Shown piece by piece: positions 35,655-46,472 of a stretch of DNA of 64,000 nucleotides (the stretch's first letter is position 1; the number at the start of each line of letters is the position of its first letter). The stretch covers positions 2,931,165 to 2,995,164 of the forward strand of contig BCJX01000002.1 in NCBI GenBank assembly GCA_001600415.1. The letters run 5' to 3'. The notes beneath the pieces were generated by a model, which saw only the letters and a list, made by a program, of their open reading frames with translations, did no database searches and was not told the DNA's origin. The position numbers were made by a program, and so were the translations under genes. Origin of the DNA: Pascua guehoae (Eukaryota > Basidiomycota > Tremellomycetes > Trichosporonales > Trichosporonaceae).

Positions 35655-36809
35655 GGTTTTGGGAGTCGGGGAGTGGGTGTGAGAGACGCCCAGGGGTGGA
35701 GTGGGAGTTGGAGTGGAGCGGGAATGAGGTAGGAGGAATGAACGAGCGAGAGGATGAGAAAAATAGACAATGAGAGATGACGACTTGCTAGCGTGGATAT
35801 AGTGTGCGACACGACGCGGGTATGCCTGGCATCATGAATGGGTGGTGCAACGCCACGAGCCAGGTGGGTGGTGACACGCACAACGCGCGACGTCAGAACC
35901 CGCTCGCCCGCCGGGTTGGATGCCCAGCCACTCCCGCCGGCTCGTGGCACGCAGCAAATGACAACAGTCCCGAAAAATGACCCGGGAACCGAGAAAACGG
36001 CCCGGGAAGAGCCCTGGAATGGGACTTCCTGGAGGCGTGGCGCCGCCGGCAGTTAACCAGCAGCGTGCCTTGCCCCAGCGTACGCGCAGTCCATAGATGC
36101 CATGGAGGGCCCTGCACAAGCCAAGGCTCATGGCAGAACGCTAGAACGGGGAGGACACTAGAACAGACTGCACATTCTCGAGCATGGATGAACTTTTGCC
36201 GCCATGGTTGGCCACGTTTGGGCTGTAGAACGGCTCAATTCTGACCTGCCAGCAGTCAGGGCTTGACAGGTGTCCTGCGGACACGGCAAGAGTGTACAGA
36301 GAGAGTGGTTGCGATCCGCAGGCTGGGTGTGCACGTCCCCACCCAGACGAGATGGGTGTATCGGGCCGTTTTGTTATCAGGATCACATGCTTGCTCTCGA
36401 CCGTGTGCACTCTGACCAGCAGGTTTGGCATGTCCAATGCCAAGGCGTCAGTATGTCGAGTACGTCCCGAACATGGGCCAACACCAGCCGCTATCTGGCC
36501 TCCTGCGTTCCAAGACCGGCACCATCAAAGACCCACCGACCAAGCCCTCCGCTCCGGATCCGATTCGCTTCGCCTCCTCACCTCGCCTCCTCGCCGCACC
36601 CTACCCACACTACTGCCTATCCACACCACTGCCTACCCACACTACTGCCCACCCACGCTACTGCCAAATATGCATCACATGGGATCAAGTGCCACTCCAT
36701 GCCGTCTATAAAGTTTATCTACAACCGCCTGGGCCCGCGCGGCTCAGTCACAACTAGCAGCGCAGCAAATTCAGCTGCACGCTGCTGCCATGTTTCTCCA
36801 CCGCCGGGC
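35654..36809. other. intergenic region upstream of PMI40 and downstream of lipin
   Basis: Both flanking genes are on the minus strand. It contains a 16-bp tandem repeat (four copies, 36603-36666). It should also hold the missing PMI40 first exon and promoter, but no start could be identified. Confidence 0.45.
36603..36666. repeat. 16-bp tandem repeat, four copies
   Basis: Four adjacent 16-bp units close to ACCCACACTACTGCCT (36603, 36619, 36635, 36651), differing at one to three positions each. They lie about 145-205 bp beyond the lipin stop codon. Confidence 0.88.
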
Positions 36810-39800
36810 CTAGAACGGTACACGGGCCATTTCGCCAGTGGCGAGAATGTCATCGTCAAAGATATCGTCGTCGTCATAGTCGACGTCGTCGCCGTCGTGA
36901 TCGTGGCCGTTGCCGTACTGGTCGTAGTGGCCATCGTGCCCGTCGTCGTCGTCGTCGTCGCCTGCGTCGCCGCGCTTGTGGCCGCGTTCGCGGAGCCACG
37001 AGTCGGGGAACGCGGGGCCGTCGCCTTCAAAGCTGCCTGGCAGCGATGACGGGCGGGACGCACGCTGCGACGCCGATGTCCAGTCTTCGTCGTCGCTGGC
37101 TGGCTCGGGGACAATGGCGGGGCCGACGAGAGGCGACGAGGGGCGCGAGCTCGGCGACGACGTGGGCTCGGGCGAGTGTGCGCGCGATGAGCCACGGCGG
37201 CCAAGGCTGACAATCATGCCGAGCGTGGACATGCGCGAATTGTCCGAGCGCGCAGAGAGCGCAGGAGACGGAGGCGACAGGTCGGGGAGGTCAAACTCGG
37301 GGATCGGGTTGTGCCAGTAGTTGAAGTCGGTGTACTCTGGCTGGACCTTTGTCTTGACGGGTGGGAACACTTCGTTGACCAGGTCGTTGAGGCCGACGTA
37401 GCTACCCTTGTGCGAGCTCTGCAGGAGCTCAGTCTTGATCACGCCCAGAGAGTCAATCGTGTAGATTTTGCCCGTCGGGATGCCGACCGAGCGGTAGCTC
37501 ATGGCGTCTGTAATGCGGTTGCCAAAGCCCGCAAAGAAGGCATCGTTTGCGCGCGAGCCGAACAACCGCTGAATGTCACGCAAACACGCCATCTTGAACA
37601 ACTCGGGCTTGCGCAGAATCACCTCGCTAGGGGTTAGCATGATCCATTCAAAGCGCCTCATTGATCACACCACACTCACCGATGCAAACTAGCCATCAGT
37701 CGGTCGGGGCTCATGATGACCGGTCCCTCGGGCATGCGGTACTCGCCCTGGATAATCGTCTTGAGGTAGTCGCGCGTCGTGTCCGCCTGACCAATGGCGC
37801 GCGCAGTGAGGTAGATGATCTTGTACCCATTGTTGCAGATGTCAGTGTACAAGTTGGCAATGCCCGGGTGCGTCCAGTCGCGACCGATGGCGGCGTAAAA
37901 GTGTCCCAGGGCATCCGACCTGCTGGGTCAGCTTTTCAAACGACACACTAGATAAGATAAAGTTTTGGCTCACTTTGTAATGGTACCGTCAATGTCGGAA
38001 ATGACAACCTGGTCATTCTCGTCCCAGAGGAAGATGCGCGCACCGACCACCGCGTTGCCAGAGTACGACGACGTGACGGAAAACTGGACCGTGTTTGGGC
38101 CCGGTTTGAGGTGGAGCTCCTTGAGTTGGTCCGACGTGAGACGGAGTGTCTTTGCGTAGTGCTTTTGCTCGGCGGCGGGTTCCGCGTCGGCCGGCTGTGG
38201 CTGCGGTGTCCCGGTCGGAGTGGCAGCGGGGGAAGGGACTTCGGAAGCGGGGACAGTGGCAGCGGGCCGCGTCTCCTTGTCGAGCTTTTCCTTTGGCGGT
38301 GCGGCCATTGCAGACTGGGTGCGTGCAAGCGCTGGAGCGGTTGAAAGCTCGGCGGGCGCAGCCTCACTGCGCCGCCACCAGCGCGACCAGTAGCCAGACG
38401 AACGGGCAGCCGCATTGGCCTGCTTCTTGGTGCTCGGCGCGTTGCTTAGCGACCGGCGGTAGATGGTCAGCGCAAAGAGGACCTGGTAGCCAGTAGTCCA
38501 CGAGAGGTAGCTGCAGTGTGAGTTGAGCCGTGATGTTTCAACTCACAGGTCGCCATAGTGCACGACCAGGGCCAGCTCGTCGACAATCGTCGCGTCGTCC
38601 ATAAACTTCTGGTACGTCACGCGTTCTTGTTCAAACTCGTCAATCTCGTCGAGCTAGCGTGTCAGTTCCATCCCAGTGTTACCACTCACGCTCGCCTTGC
38701 CGTCTGGGGCATAGTCCTCGCGGCCACAGAGACTGATCTCGAAGTGGTGTGTGCGCCCCTCGAGCTCGAGAATGAACCCGTACGGGTCGTCGGGGTCCTG
38801 ACAGAGCGTCGCGCGTGGCGGTGCGGCCAGGCCCAAACCGTCAACACCAGGGGGCAGGCTGTTCGAGTGCTGGGGCATCTTGCGCACATCATCGCCATCA
38901 CGAGTACCGCCCCAGTCCCATGCGAGATCCATCTGCGACGAGTCGAGACGCTCGCCCGAGGGCGACGACGGCCGGCTAAACTCGGCTGGAGGCTCAGACG
39001 TGGCGCGGACACTCCGGTCTAGACTCGACTCGGCCCCCAGTGTGGGCGAGACGGGCCTCGAGGGCGTGTCGAGCGCGAGCGAGTCCATCGCCTTTGCCAA
39101 TTCGGCGTCTGCCTTGCCGCTGCGCGGGCGTGCCGTCGAAGCCATCAGGTCGTTGACAAAGTTCTCCACTGGGTCCTTGTCCTTTGGCTCATCGGTCTTG
39201 ACCTTGTCCTTTGGTTCGTCGGTCTTGACCTCATCCTTTGTCTCGTCGGTCTTGACCTCGTCCTTTGGCTCGTCGGTCTCATCAGTCTTGACCTCCTTGT
39301 CCTTTGGCTCCTCAGCCTTGACCTCCTCGTCCTTTGGCTCGTCGGCCTTGACCTCCTTGTCCTTTGGCTCGTCGGTCTTGACCTCCTTGTCCTTCGGCTC
39401 GTCGGTCTTGTCCTTCTTGTCCGTCTTGTCCTCCCTGCCCTTTCGCTCGTCGGTCTTGACCTCCGTGCCCTTTGGCTCGTCGGTCCTGACCTCCTTGTCC
39501 GTCTTGACTGCGTTGACCTCGTTGGCCTCGTTGACCTCGTTGACCTCCTTGTCCTCCTTGTCAACCTTGTCAACCTTGTCAACCTTGTCAACCTTGTCAA
39601 CCTTGTCCTCCTCGTCCGCCTTGTCCGTCTTGTCCGTTTCGTCCGCCTTGTCCGTCTTGTCCGTGCCATCCTTTGGTGTCTGTTCCTTGTCGGCCTTTTC
39701 GGAGTACGACTTTGCAGTGGGTGTTCCGGGCTCCTTGTCTGCGTCATCATCGCTCGCCTTGGCCGTGGGCGTGAGCGACCGCTTGCCTTCGGCTTTCGTG

Positions 39801-40981
39801 GGCGACGAAGGCCGTTTGTCCTTTGCTCCCGGGCGGTGGAAGCCCTCCATGTCGAGGACAATGTCCTTTCCATACACGACGTCGGGGGCGTCTGCTGATC
39901 CTGGGGCGATTTTCGGCAGCTCGGTATCGGCATGGTCGCTGTGGACCATGCTGAGCCGATAGTTGCGAATAGGGAGCCCGTGCGGCTCGCCAGGCTTGGC
40001 CTCGAGGGGGTTGGGCGGCTGTTGGCTCGAAAACGATGTGCTGCGTGAAGACGTTGTCGACGAGATGGATGCACGGCGCGCGTCGGTCGACGAGATGGAC
40101 ACACGGCGGGCGTCGGTCGACGTGCGGAGACTTCCGGTCGAGCTGCGACGCCCAGAGGGCAGCTTTGACGGCTTCTGTGTGGGCGTGCCCGACGTGTCGT
40201 CAGTCGCGGATCCTGTGCCGGGCGGCGGCGCATCGAGGTCTAGTGGCTCCACTTCGGCAAGATGCTCTTCGTGGCCCTCGTGGTCTACTTTTGTCTCGGT
40301 CGCCCCGAAAGGCGTGTGTGTGAGCGTCTTGCCGCCGTCGGCCGGGATCGGGTCAGGCTTCTCGGGCGGCAGTTCTTCGGCCTGACATCAGTATGCGTCA
40401 AACTCGCCCATCGGTGGGCCTTGGGGCCACTCACATCCGCTGCCATGACGACAGGACTCGTGAGAAGGTCGGCAGGCACATCCTCTTCAGTCTCAAAGAC
40501 GAAAAACGCCTCGCCCGTCTCGCCGACCTTCATGCTAAAGGGCGCAACGTGGGGTGCCGGGAGGTTGTTGGGCAGGTGCAGCGATACGCGCTTCTCGCCC
40601 GCACGCAGCACCTGGAGCTTGCCGAAGCGCACATGGAACGGCGACGACTGGAGAATCTCGTTCCCATGCTGGTGGTTAGCAGTGTAACGGTTATGGGTCG
40701 ATGGTGGGATATGTCGGTCGGTGTCCGTAAACTGCGGCGGCGGCCGGCAAGCTCGAGCCGGTCACGGCGGGACTTTGGCAAACGTGTGATCTTGGCTCGG
40801 CTCGGTGTCTCGAGCCCGCCAGCGCCAACTCACCTCGTCATGGCTGCGGACCACAATGATATCGATGGCTCCCGAGAGTGTTGCTGGGTTAATACCAGAA
40901 TCTTATGGTCAGCGCACGCCGAGATGAGATCCGCTCCAAGTTCTGCTCACAGTAGTTGTACGCCTTTGATAAATACTGCAT
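36810..40981 (-). CDS. PAH1: lipin-type phosphatidate phosphatase
   Basis: Mg-dependent phosphatidate phosphatase making diacylglycerol at the nuclear/ER membrane; controls triacylglycerol and phospholipid synthesis. Eight exons: 40981-40951, 40883-40834, 40668-40435, 40381-38690, 38653-38547, 38510-37974, 37919-37680 and 37626-36810; 1,235 residues. The N-LIP domain starts MQYLSKAYNY-STLSGAIDIIVV (residues 1 to about 105). The catalytic DIDGT is at 877-881 within VISDIDGTITK, followed by SDALGHFYAAIGRDWTHPG and the rest of C-LIP. The tail is highly acidic (DDDDIFDDDIL), as in yeast Pah1, where such a tail recruits the Nem1-Spo7 phosphatase. Between the two domains is an exceptional charged tandem-repeat segment. 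The 36-bp intron at 38654-38689 is very short. The start was chosen because MQY is the family's usual N-terminus. Confidence 0.97.
39165..39660 (-). repeat. coding tandem repeat in lipin (TDEPKDKEVK and VDK units)
   Basis: A degenerate unit of about 30 bp, encoding variants of TDEPKDKEVK, repeats many times at about 39165-39500. It is followed by 9-bp units encoding VDK (CTTGTCAAC, about five copies, 39555-39605) and DKTDKAD-type units. The result is a long run of alternating Lys and Asp/Glu between N-LIP and C-LIP. Confidence 0.9.
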
Positions 40982-41657
40982 GGTGGAGGTGGCAGCCGGT
41001 GGCGGGTCGAATGGTGCGGCGCAACGGGGTCGTCTGGCGGGACGGGGAGGACACGGGTCCTGGACCCACTATCCTTCCAGAGACGAGGAGGGAGTGAGGG
41101 GTGAGGAAGAGGTGTTGTTGCTAGTGCGAGTTGGAGATAGGAAAGTGAGGAGATGTTGTCGAATGTCTAGAGTGTTGTTCACTTTTGGACGTGGGAGGCG
41201 TGCGCAGGTGGGTCATATTCATATCAATCTTACTCTAAAGTGCGCCCCCCGGTCTCTAATGACCGCCGTGCCCAGGGGAAAAGAGGGCATCTCAACGGGA
41301 TGGGCAGATGGGGGGCCCGGCTCGGTAGTACCACACTCTCTCTCTCTCTCTTTGCCATCTGGGGCGGCTCACGGATCGGCCCAACCGGTTCTGAAAATCA
41401 CGTGATTCAGTGGCGCGTGGGCCATCCTAGGGGCGCACAGGCGCAGCCAGCGCTGCCGTGGCTCTGACGTAACTTGGAGGGGTACACCGGCCGCCGCCAC
41501 ACACGTAACACTTATCACGGACTTGCACTGATCTCCGATACTATGGACATTGGACAAACTCCGCTCCCAATCACCATCGTCGCGTTCTCTCTTGCTGGCC
41601 CAAACGTCAACAACAAACGAACAGCGTTGCAACTGCAACTACTCTCCACGCTCCACT
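40982..41657. other. intergenic region between lipin and DAD3 (divergent)
   Basis: A shared promoter region of 676 bp. A CT dinucleotide tract lies at about 41338-41352. No gene was seen. Confidence 0.5.
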
Positions 41658-42726
41658 ATGTCGGCAACAAACCCATAGTACGTTTTCGCCCCTTCCCCGA
41701 TCCGTGCTACACTGACACTCAGCGCCAGCAACCCCCAATTGACACCACTCGAGGCCGAGGTGCTGTGGGAGTATGCAAAACTGGCAGACAACATCAAGCG
41801 CGTGCGTCGAGAAGGCGAGATTGGCGCCAGTGGACTGTGCTGACGGGCAGATGACGACGCTGGCACGCGAGCAGGCCGAGAATCCGAATGAACTGCTGCT
41901 GGCCAACTTTCGTGATCTCGAGAAACGGATGAAGCTCGTGTGGACATCGGTATGTGCCATTGTGGACGTGTTTGGAGGAGGAAAGGGAATCGAAGGGGGT
42001 CACTCGTGGCGACAGGCGCGTCGTTTGGGGCATACTGGTGGGAAAGGGCCCCAGGAAAGTATTCCGAATGTGTACGCGTCGACGTGCCTCATTCCTTGCC
42101 TGTCCTCACCTTCATTCTGCTGGGGAGTTGCCTTGGGGCAAATGAAGCAAGGTGACGACTTCCGCGGCAAGCGATGAGCTGGGAGGCGGGGCGACGCGTG
42201 ATCCAAACCTGGTGGTCGACCACGCCTTTCCTCGAGCGTGTGTTATTACGTGAATGGCAAGCCCAGGACGTGACCCCTCTCCAAATTCGTCTTCACGCCC
42301 AGAAGGCCCTTGCCTACGAGTTGTGGATGCGTTTCCGGCGCAGACGCCCAGATGGACTGGCCAGTACCCAACTTTCATGTCCTTCGAGCCACTGGCATAC
42401 CCAAATTTGGCTGCATATCCATGTCCACACCTCCCATCCCACACCTCCCACACCTCCCACACCATGCCCTGACTGACCCACAGTACCGCGCCGCCGTCTT
42501 TGGCGTCATCACCCAAAACATGATGGAAGAAGAAGCCCAGACCATGGCACATCTCGCCGCGTCGGGATCCGCATCCGCGTCCGGGTCGGCGTATGGCTCG
42601 CGCTCGGCGTCGGTTGGGGGCGGCACGTCGGCGGGCGGGTCGCGGCGGGGGTCGCGCGACGAGTATACACGTTGGGAGGGGGATGAGACGACGATTCGGC
42701 AGTATGAGACGACGATTCGGCACTAG
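41658..42726 (+). CDS. DAD3: DASH/Dam1 complex subunit Dad3
   Basis: Subunit of the fungal DASH ring that couples kinetochores to microtubules. Exons 41658-41677, 41723-41801, 41851-41949 and 42484-42726 join in frame to 146 residues. MSATNPY leads into SNPQLTPLEAEVLWEYAKLADNIKR, the core Dad3 signature, then NPNELLLANFRDLEKRMKLVWTS and YRAAVFGVITQ. The final 60 or so residues are Ser/Gly/Arg-rich low complexity not expected of this roughly 90-residue family. The third intron is 534 bp, while the first two are 45 and 49 bp. The more upstream ATG at 41542 is in a different frame that lacks the Dad3 signature, so it was not used. Confidence 0.9.
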
Positions 42727-43245
42727 GTCGCGTAAAGTGTGTGCGAGGGGCGGCTGGAAGGCGCGACGGCTGCGCCTGGCATAATGCTGGTGGCTGTGCG
42801 GGTGGGAGGTAAGACGCGGGTTGGGTTGTGTTCCGCTGGGCCAGTTCTTGCCCGACGTGTCGACGACCCGTCCACCCACGCCGCTCCGAAGCTCCTCCGC
42901 CGCTTCGACACCTCTTTGACACCGCTCCGATACTGCACCACTGCCGCCCCACCACCTCATACCCAACCACGACATACCAGCCCGCTATACTCGGTTGACA
43001 CCCCTGTATTCGACACATCTGTACAAGTTTCATGAACATTTTGCATCTGATTTCCATGTTCTCGCTGCAGCCGCGGCGGGCTAGCAGAGTCCCTCCAAAT
43101 GCAGACGCACGGCAGCGTCGAGGACGCATCGAGGTCGCCCCTCTACGCCGATACCATCTACTCTGGCATCTAGCTTCGGACTGTACGTGGCCACCATCTA
43201 TAACTGCGCCAGCAACCTCCCGGACGCTGTCACACATGTGGCTGC
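42727..43245. other. region between convergent genes
   Basis: About 520 bp between the DAD3 stop and the 3' end of the cytochrome b5 reductase gene. No feature was recognised. Confidence 0.5.
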
Positions 43246-45493
43246 TTAGAACTTGAACACCTCCTCCTCGGTGTAGCCCAGCTCCTTGAGGGCGCCGCCG
43301 AGGGGTCCCTGCTCGCGGCCCTCCTTCTTGCCCGAGACGGCAGCGTACTGCGCGGGGGGACCGCAGACAAACGCCTTGACGCTCTCGCCCTCGGCGCGGG
43401 GGAAGTGCTCCTTGATCTTGTCGGCGGTGACGTAGCCGGTCTCGCCTGGAGTGTTAGCGGGGGTGGTGCTGGTGGTGGAATCGGGGCTGGACCGAATTGG
43501 AACGGCGTGGGACATTGATACACGCGAGGCAAAGAGGACGTGTGGGACACAATGTGCCAGCAACGCCAGCTAACACGCTGGGGAAACTCGCGCCTCGCCA
43601 AGCCCACAGTCCAAGACAACCAAGTTACAACGTTTTCCCGCCTGCTCGCCGAGCGGCTCGCAGGTCGCGTCACTCACCCTTCCATCCGTCGGTCGCGTTG
43701 TCAAGGAAGTAGACGACCTTGAGGCGGTCGGGGTGCGCGGCCTGGAGGGCGTCCCACTCCTTGCGGAGGAGGACGTCCTTTTCGGAAACGTTGGCAAAGA
43801 GGAAGGTAAACTTGGTCTTGTCATTGGGCTGCTCGAGGGCGTGCGTGATGAGCTGGTAGGCCGGGGTGACGCCCGAGCCGCCGGCGACAAAGAGGGCCTT
43901 GTCCCAGACGTTGGGCTTGTACTCGAGCTTGAGGAAGGGGCCCTTGAAGAGCACCTCGTCGCCGGGCTTGAGGCCCGCAAGGTACGGGCCCATGGCACCC
44001 GTGGGGTACTCCTTGACGATGAGGTCGAGCGAGCCCTTCTGGAGCGGGTGGGTCACCGGCGTGTAGGGGCTGGGGTTAGTGCGGCGACGAGGGTGGGGAG
44101 GCGAGGGTTGGGCCCCATGTCGTTTGGAATCGGCCTCGGCTGTGAGAATGGCCACTGTCGCGAGCCTCTACAGGGACCCACGCGGGAAGGGCAGGGGCGA
44201 AGGGGACCGCAAAAGTATCCATGTGCAGCACCAACATTACCCATTGCGCTGATAACACCACACAACACGCAGCGCCGACATCGCGACTTTGCCCAACCCA
44301 TCGCGCCACACTCACCGAATGACAGGCTTGCCCTTGTCGTCCTTGAGCGCATTCTCGCCAGTGGGCGAGCGGACCATGATGCACGACGCGACCGTGAGGC
44401 CCGACGTCTTGTTGGCCGCATCGTCGCCGAGGAAGTCAAACTCGTAAACGTTGGTGTTGTCGTTGTACTTCTTCACCTTGGAGAGCTTGACCGGGAGCCA
44501 CTCCTTGCTGCGCGTGTAAATAGTCTGACGGACATGCCATACGCTGCTCAACTTTACTCACTCGTTGAGGTAGGGGTTGGGCTGGTCGGCGAGGTTGGTC
44601 TTCTTTGCTGCACCGGCGTCAGAGCGCTGAAGGTACGCCCAGTAACCAAGGCCAGCCTGGTTGTCAGCCTTTGAGTTGGTGCAGGGTGAGATGATTCTGC
44701 CGTGCAGTCACTGTCGCAGCTTTGGGCTGCATGCAATTCTGTGCACTCTACTTGAGTGTCGGCAGCGCCATAGCTGCGTTGCACAGTCTGCAGAGCAGCT
44801 ACTGTGGGTAGACGGTCTGGCCCTTACTACTCCAGTGCAACAGTGCAACCTCCATGGTTTGCGCTTCACCTGCAGCGACCCGGGGTTCCAACTGGCTGGA
44901 CCGCAGCAAAGTCGAGGACAGCTGGGAGCACCAAGCACAGACAAGCACCCCGCCTCACTCGAGGGCCCGTTCAATCTCGCCGCGCGAAGCGCTGCCAGCG
45001 TACTTTGCCGCCGCCTGCTGGGCCCACGAGACCGGGGCCAAGGACAACCTCGGCCCAACACGCATCCCCGCATTCACAGCGCCGCATGTGGCCCTGGCCA
45101 GAGTCCCATAGGGTGGCAGGTATCCCTCGCCCGACCTCGCTCGGGATTCAGCCCAGTTTCTGGACAACTGAGCGAGACAGCTCGCCGCCGCCAGTGTACC
45201 CCTCGACCATCGGCCACAAGTCCCTCCCCAGCACACCCGGACACCTGTCCCACTCCACAGCGGGCAGCCTGCCCTCCACCCTCCAAGCCCCGGACATAAA
45301 CTCACCGCACCAGCAGCACCGAGCAGGAGACCGACATCTGTGGGTGAGCGCATGAACGCACGTCGCCGACGGCAACACGAGCGTACGCGGACGCGCTCGT
45401 AGCGCGTGCCCATTGCGCATGGCTGGACTCGCTGGACTCACTCGAGCCACCGCTCTTCTGCGGGGCAGACGCGTAGGTGCGCACGCCGCGGAT
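43246..45493 (-). CDS. MCR1: NADH-cytochrome b5 reductase, mitochondrial type; first exon unresolved
   Basis: Transfers electrons from NADH via FAD to cytochrome b5 or other acceptors. Exons seen: 45493-45442, 45337-45306, 44656-44562, 44507-44316, 44069-43678 and 43445-43246, giving 320 residues plus an unseen first exon. Visible: a presequence-like RGVRTYASAPQKSGGS, a small membrane anchor spliced from a 32-nt exon (VGLLLGAAGA) and AGLGYWAYL, then NDKEWLPVKLSKV, the FAD motif RPYTPV, TGAMGPYLAGLKPGD, the NADH-binding GGSGVTPAYQLI, and CGPPAQY near the C-terminus (ends VFKF). The N-terminal anchor and presequence point to the mitochondrial MCR1 type rather than ER CBR1. The intron between the second and third visible exons is 649 bp. 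No ATG joins cleanly upstream of the acceptor at 45494. Confidence 0.92.
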
Positions 45494-46472
45494 CTATTGT
45501 TAGCCGCTGGGCGCGTCATGCCGTAGAGGAACGGGGTTGAGGAATGCGCGAGGGGAGAGTGGGTAGATGCGGAATGTGGTGTGGGAGCGCCAACGAGGTG
45601 GCATGCTGAGCAAGCCTGAGCAAGGTATAGCAGCTATACAGCTAGTGTGGCCTCAACAGAGCAGCGGGGTAAACATGTCCCAGTTGCCACAGCGGACAGC
45701 GGACTGCTCGTCCAACCGCTCCCCCAACGGCTAGATCGCCAGACGCAGCTCTGGGGTGACTCACAGCAGACGAGCGCGCGGCGCGGAGGGCGGAAAAGGC
45801 GGGAGGAAGCATGGTGCGGTCTTTTTGTAATCTACACGAGACGTGGTGATGAGAGAAGGAGCAACGTCGACGAGGAGGCGGGGTTTAAATAACGGCGGGC
45901 GGCGTTGGTGGCTTTGATGCTGAGAACGAAATGCATTTGTAAGGCGGGGTTCTGTGCGCTGTCGTCATTCGTCGTCTTGGCCTGCAGCCTGGCCTGGGTG
46001 CAGCTGCCCCGCGCACGCCGCCCGCAAAACCAGCTTGGCAGCCCGTGCCCGCCCCAGTCACCAGTCACCGCAGCCGTCCTCTCCTCTTTGCACCACCCTC
46101 ATTCTCGCCGTTCCGTTCCCCCGTGCCTGGCGGCGTACTCAAGTCAAAGATATCGGCCTATCGGAGGCCACGTCGGGCGTGTCTCCGAAGATGATGGCGA
46201 CCGTGGGAGATGTCCTGCGCTTGTTGTCAGGTGGGCCATGGCTGACGTAGGAGGCCGAAAGAAGTGTGGAAGTCACGCACAGACTGCGAGTGTGCAACCT
46301 GCAACCTGCAACCTGCAACCTGCAACAATTGTAGACTACTACCCCCTGCCTCCTCCCATCGCATCTCATCTTGACCACTGTACACTGTCTAGCCCCTCTG
46401 GCACCACCCGCCACTCGCACCACGACGCGCCGCTTCCTCCCCCCCACTCTCCCTTACCGCCTATTACGCCGC
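45494..46472. other. intergenic region between divergent genes; likely holds the MCR1 first exon
   Basis: Contains a heptamer repeat (TGCAACC, about four copies, 46293-46322) and a 7-bp inverted repeat GTATAGC/GCTATAC with a 1-nt spacer near 45635. The MCR1 start codon should lie here but could not be placed. Confidence 0.4.

Noticed and set aside
38880..39962. 360-codon plus-strand frame rich in LTSLSFGSSV repeats
   Set aside because: Antisense of the lipin charged repeat; the repetitive appearance simply mirrors that repeat.
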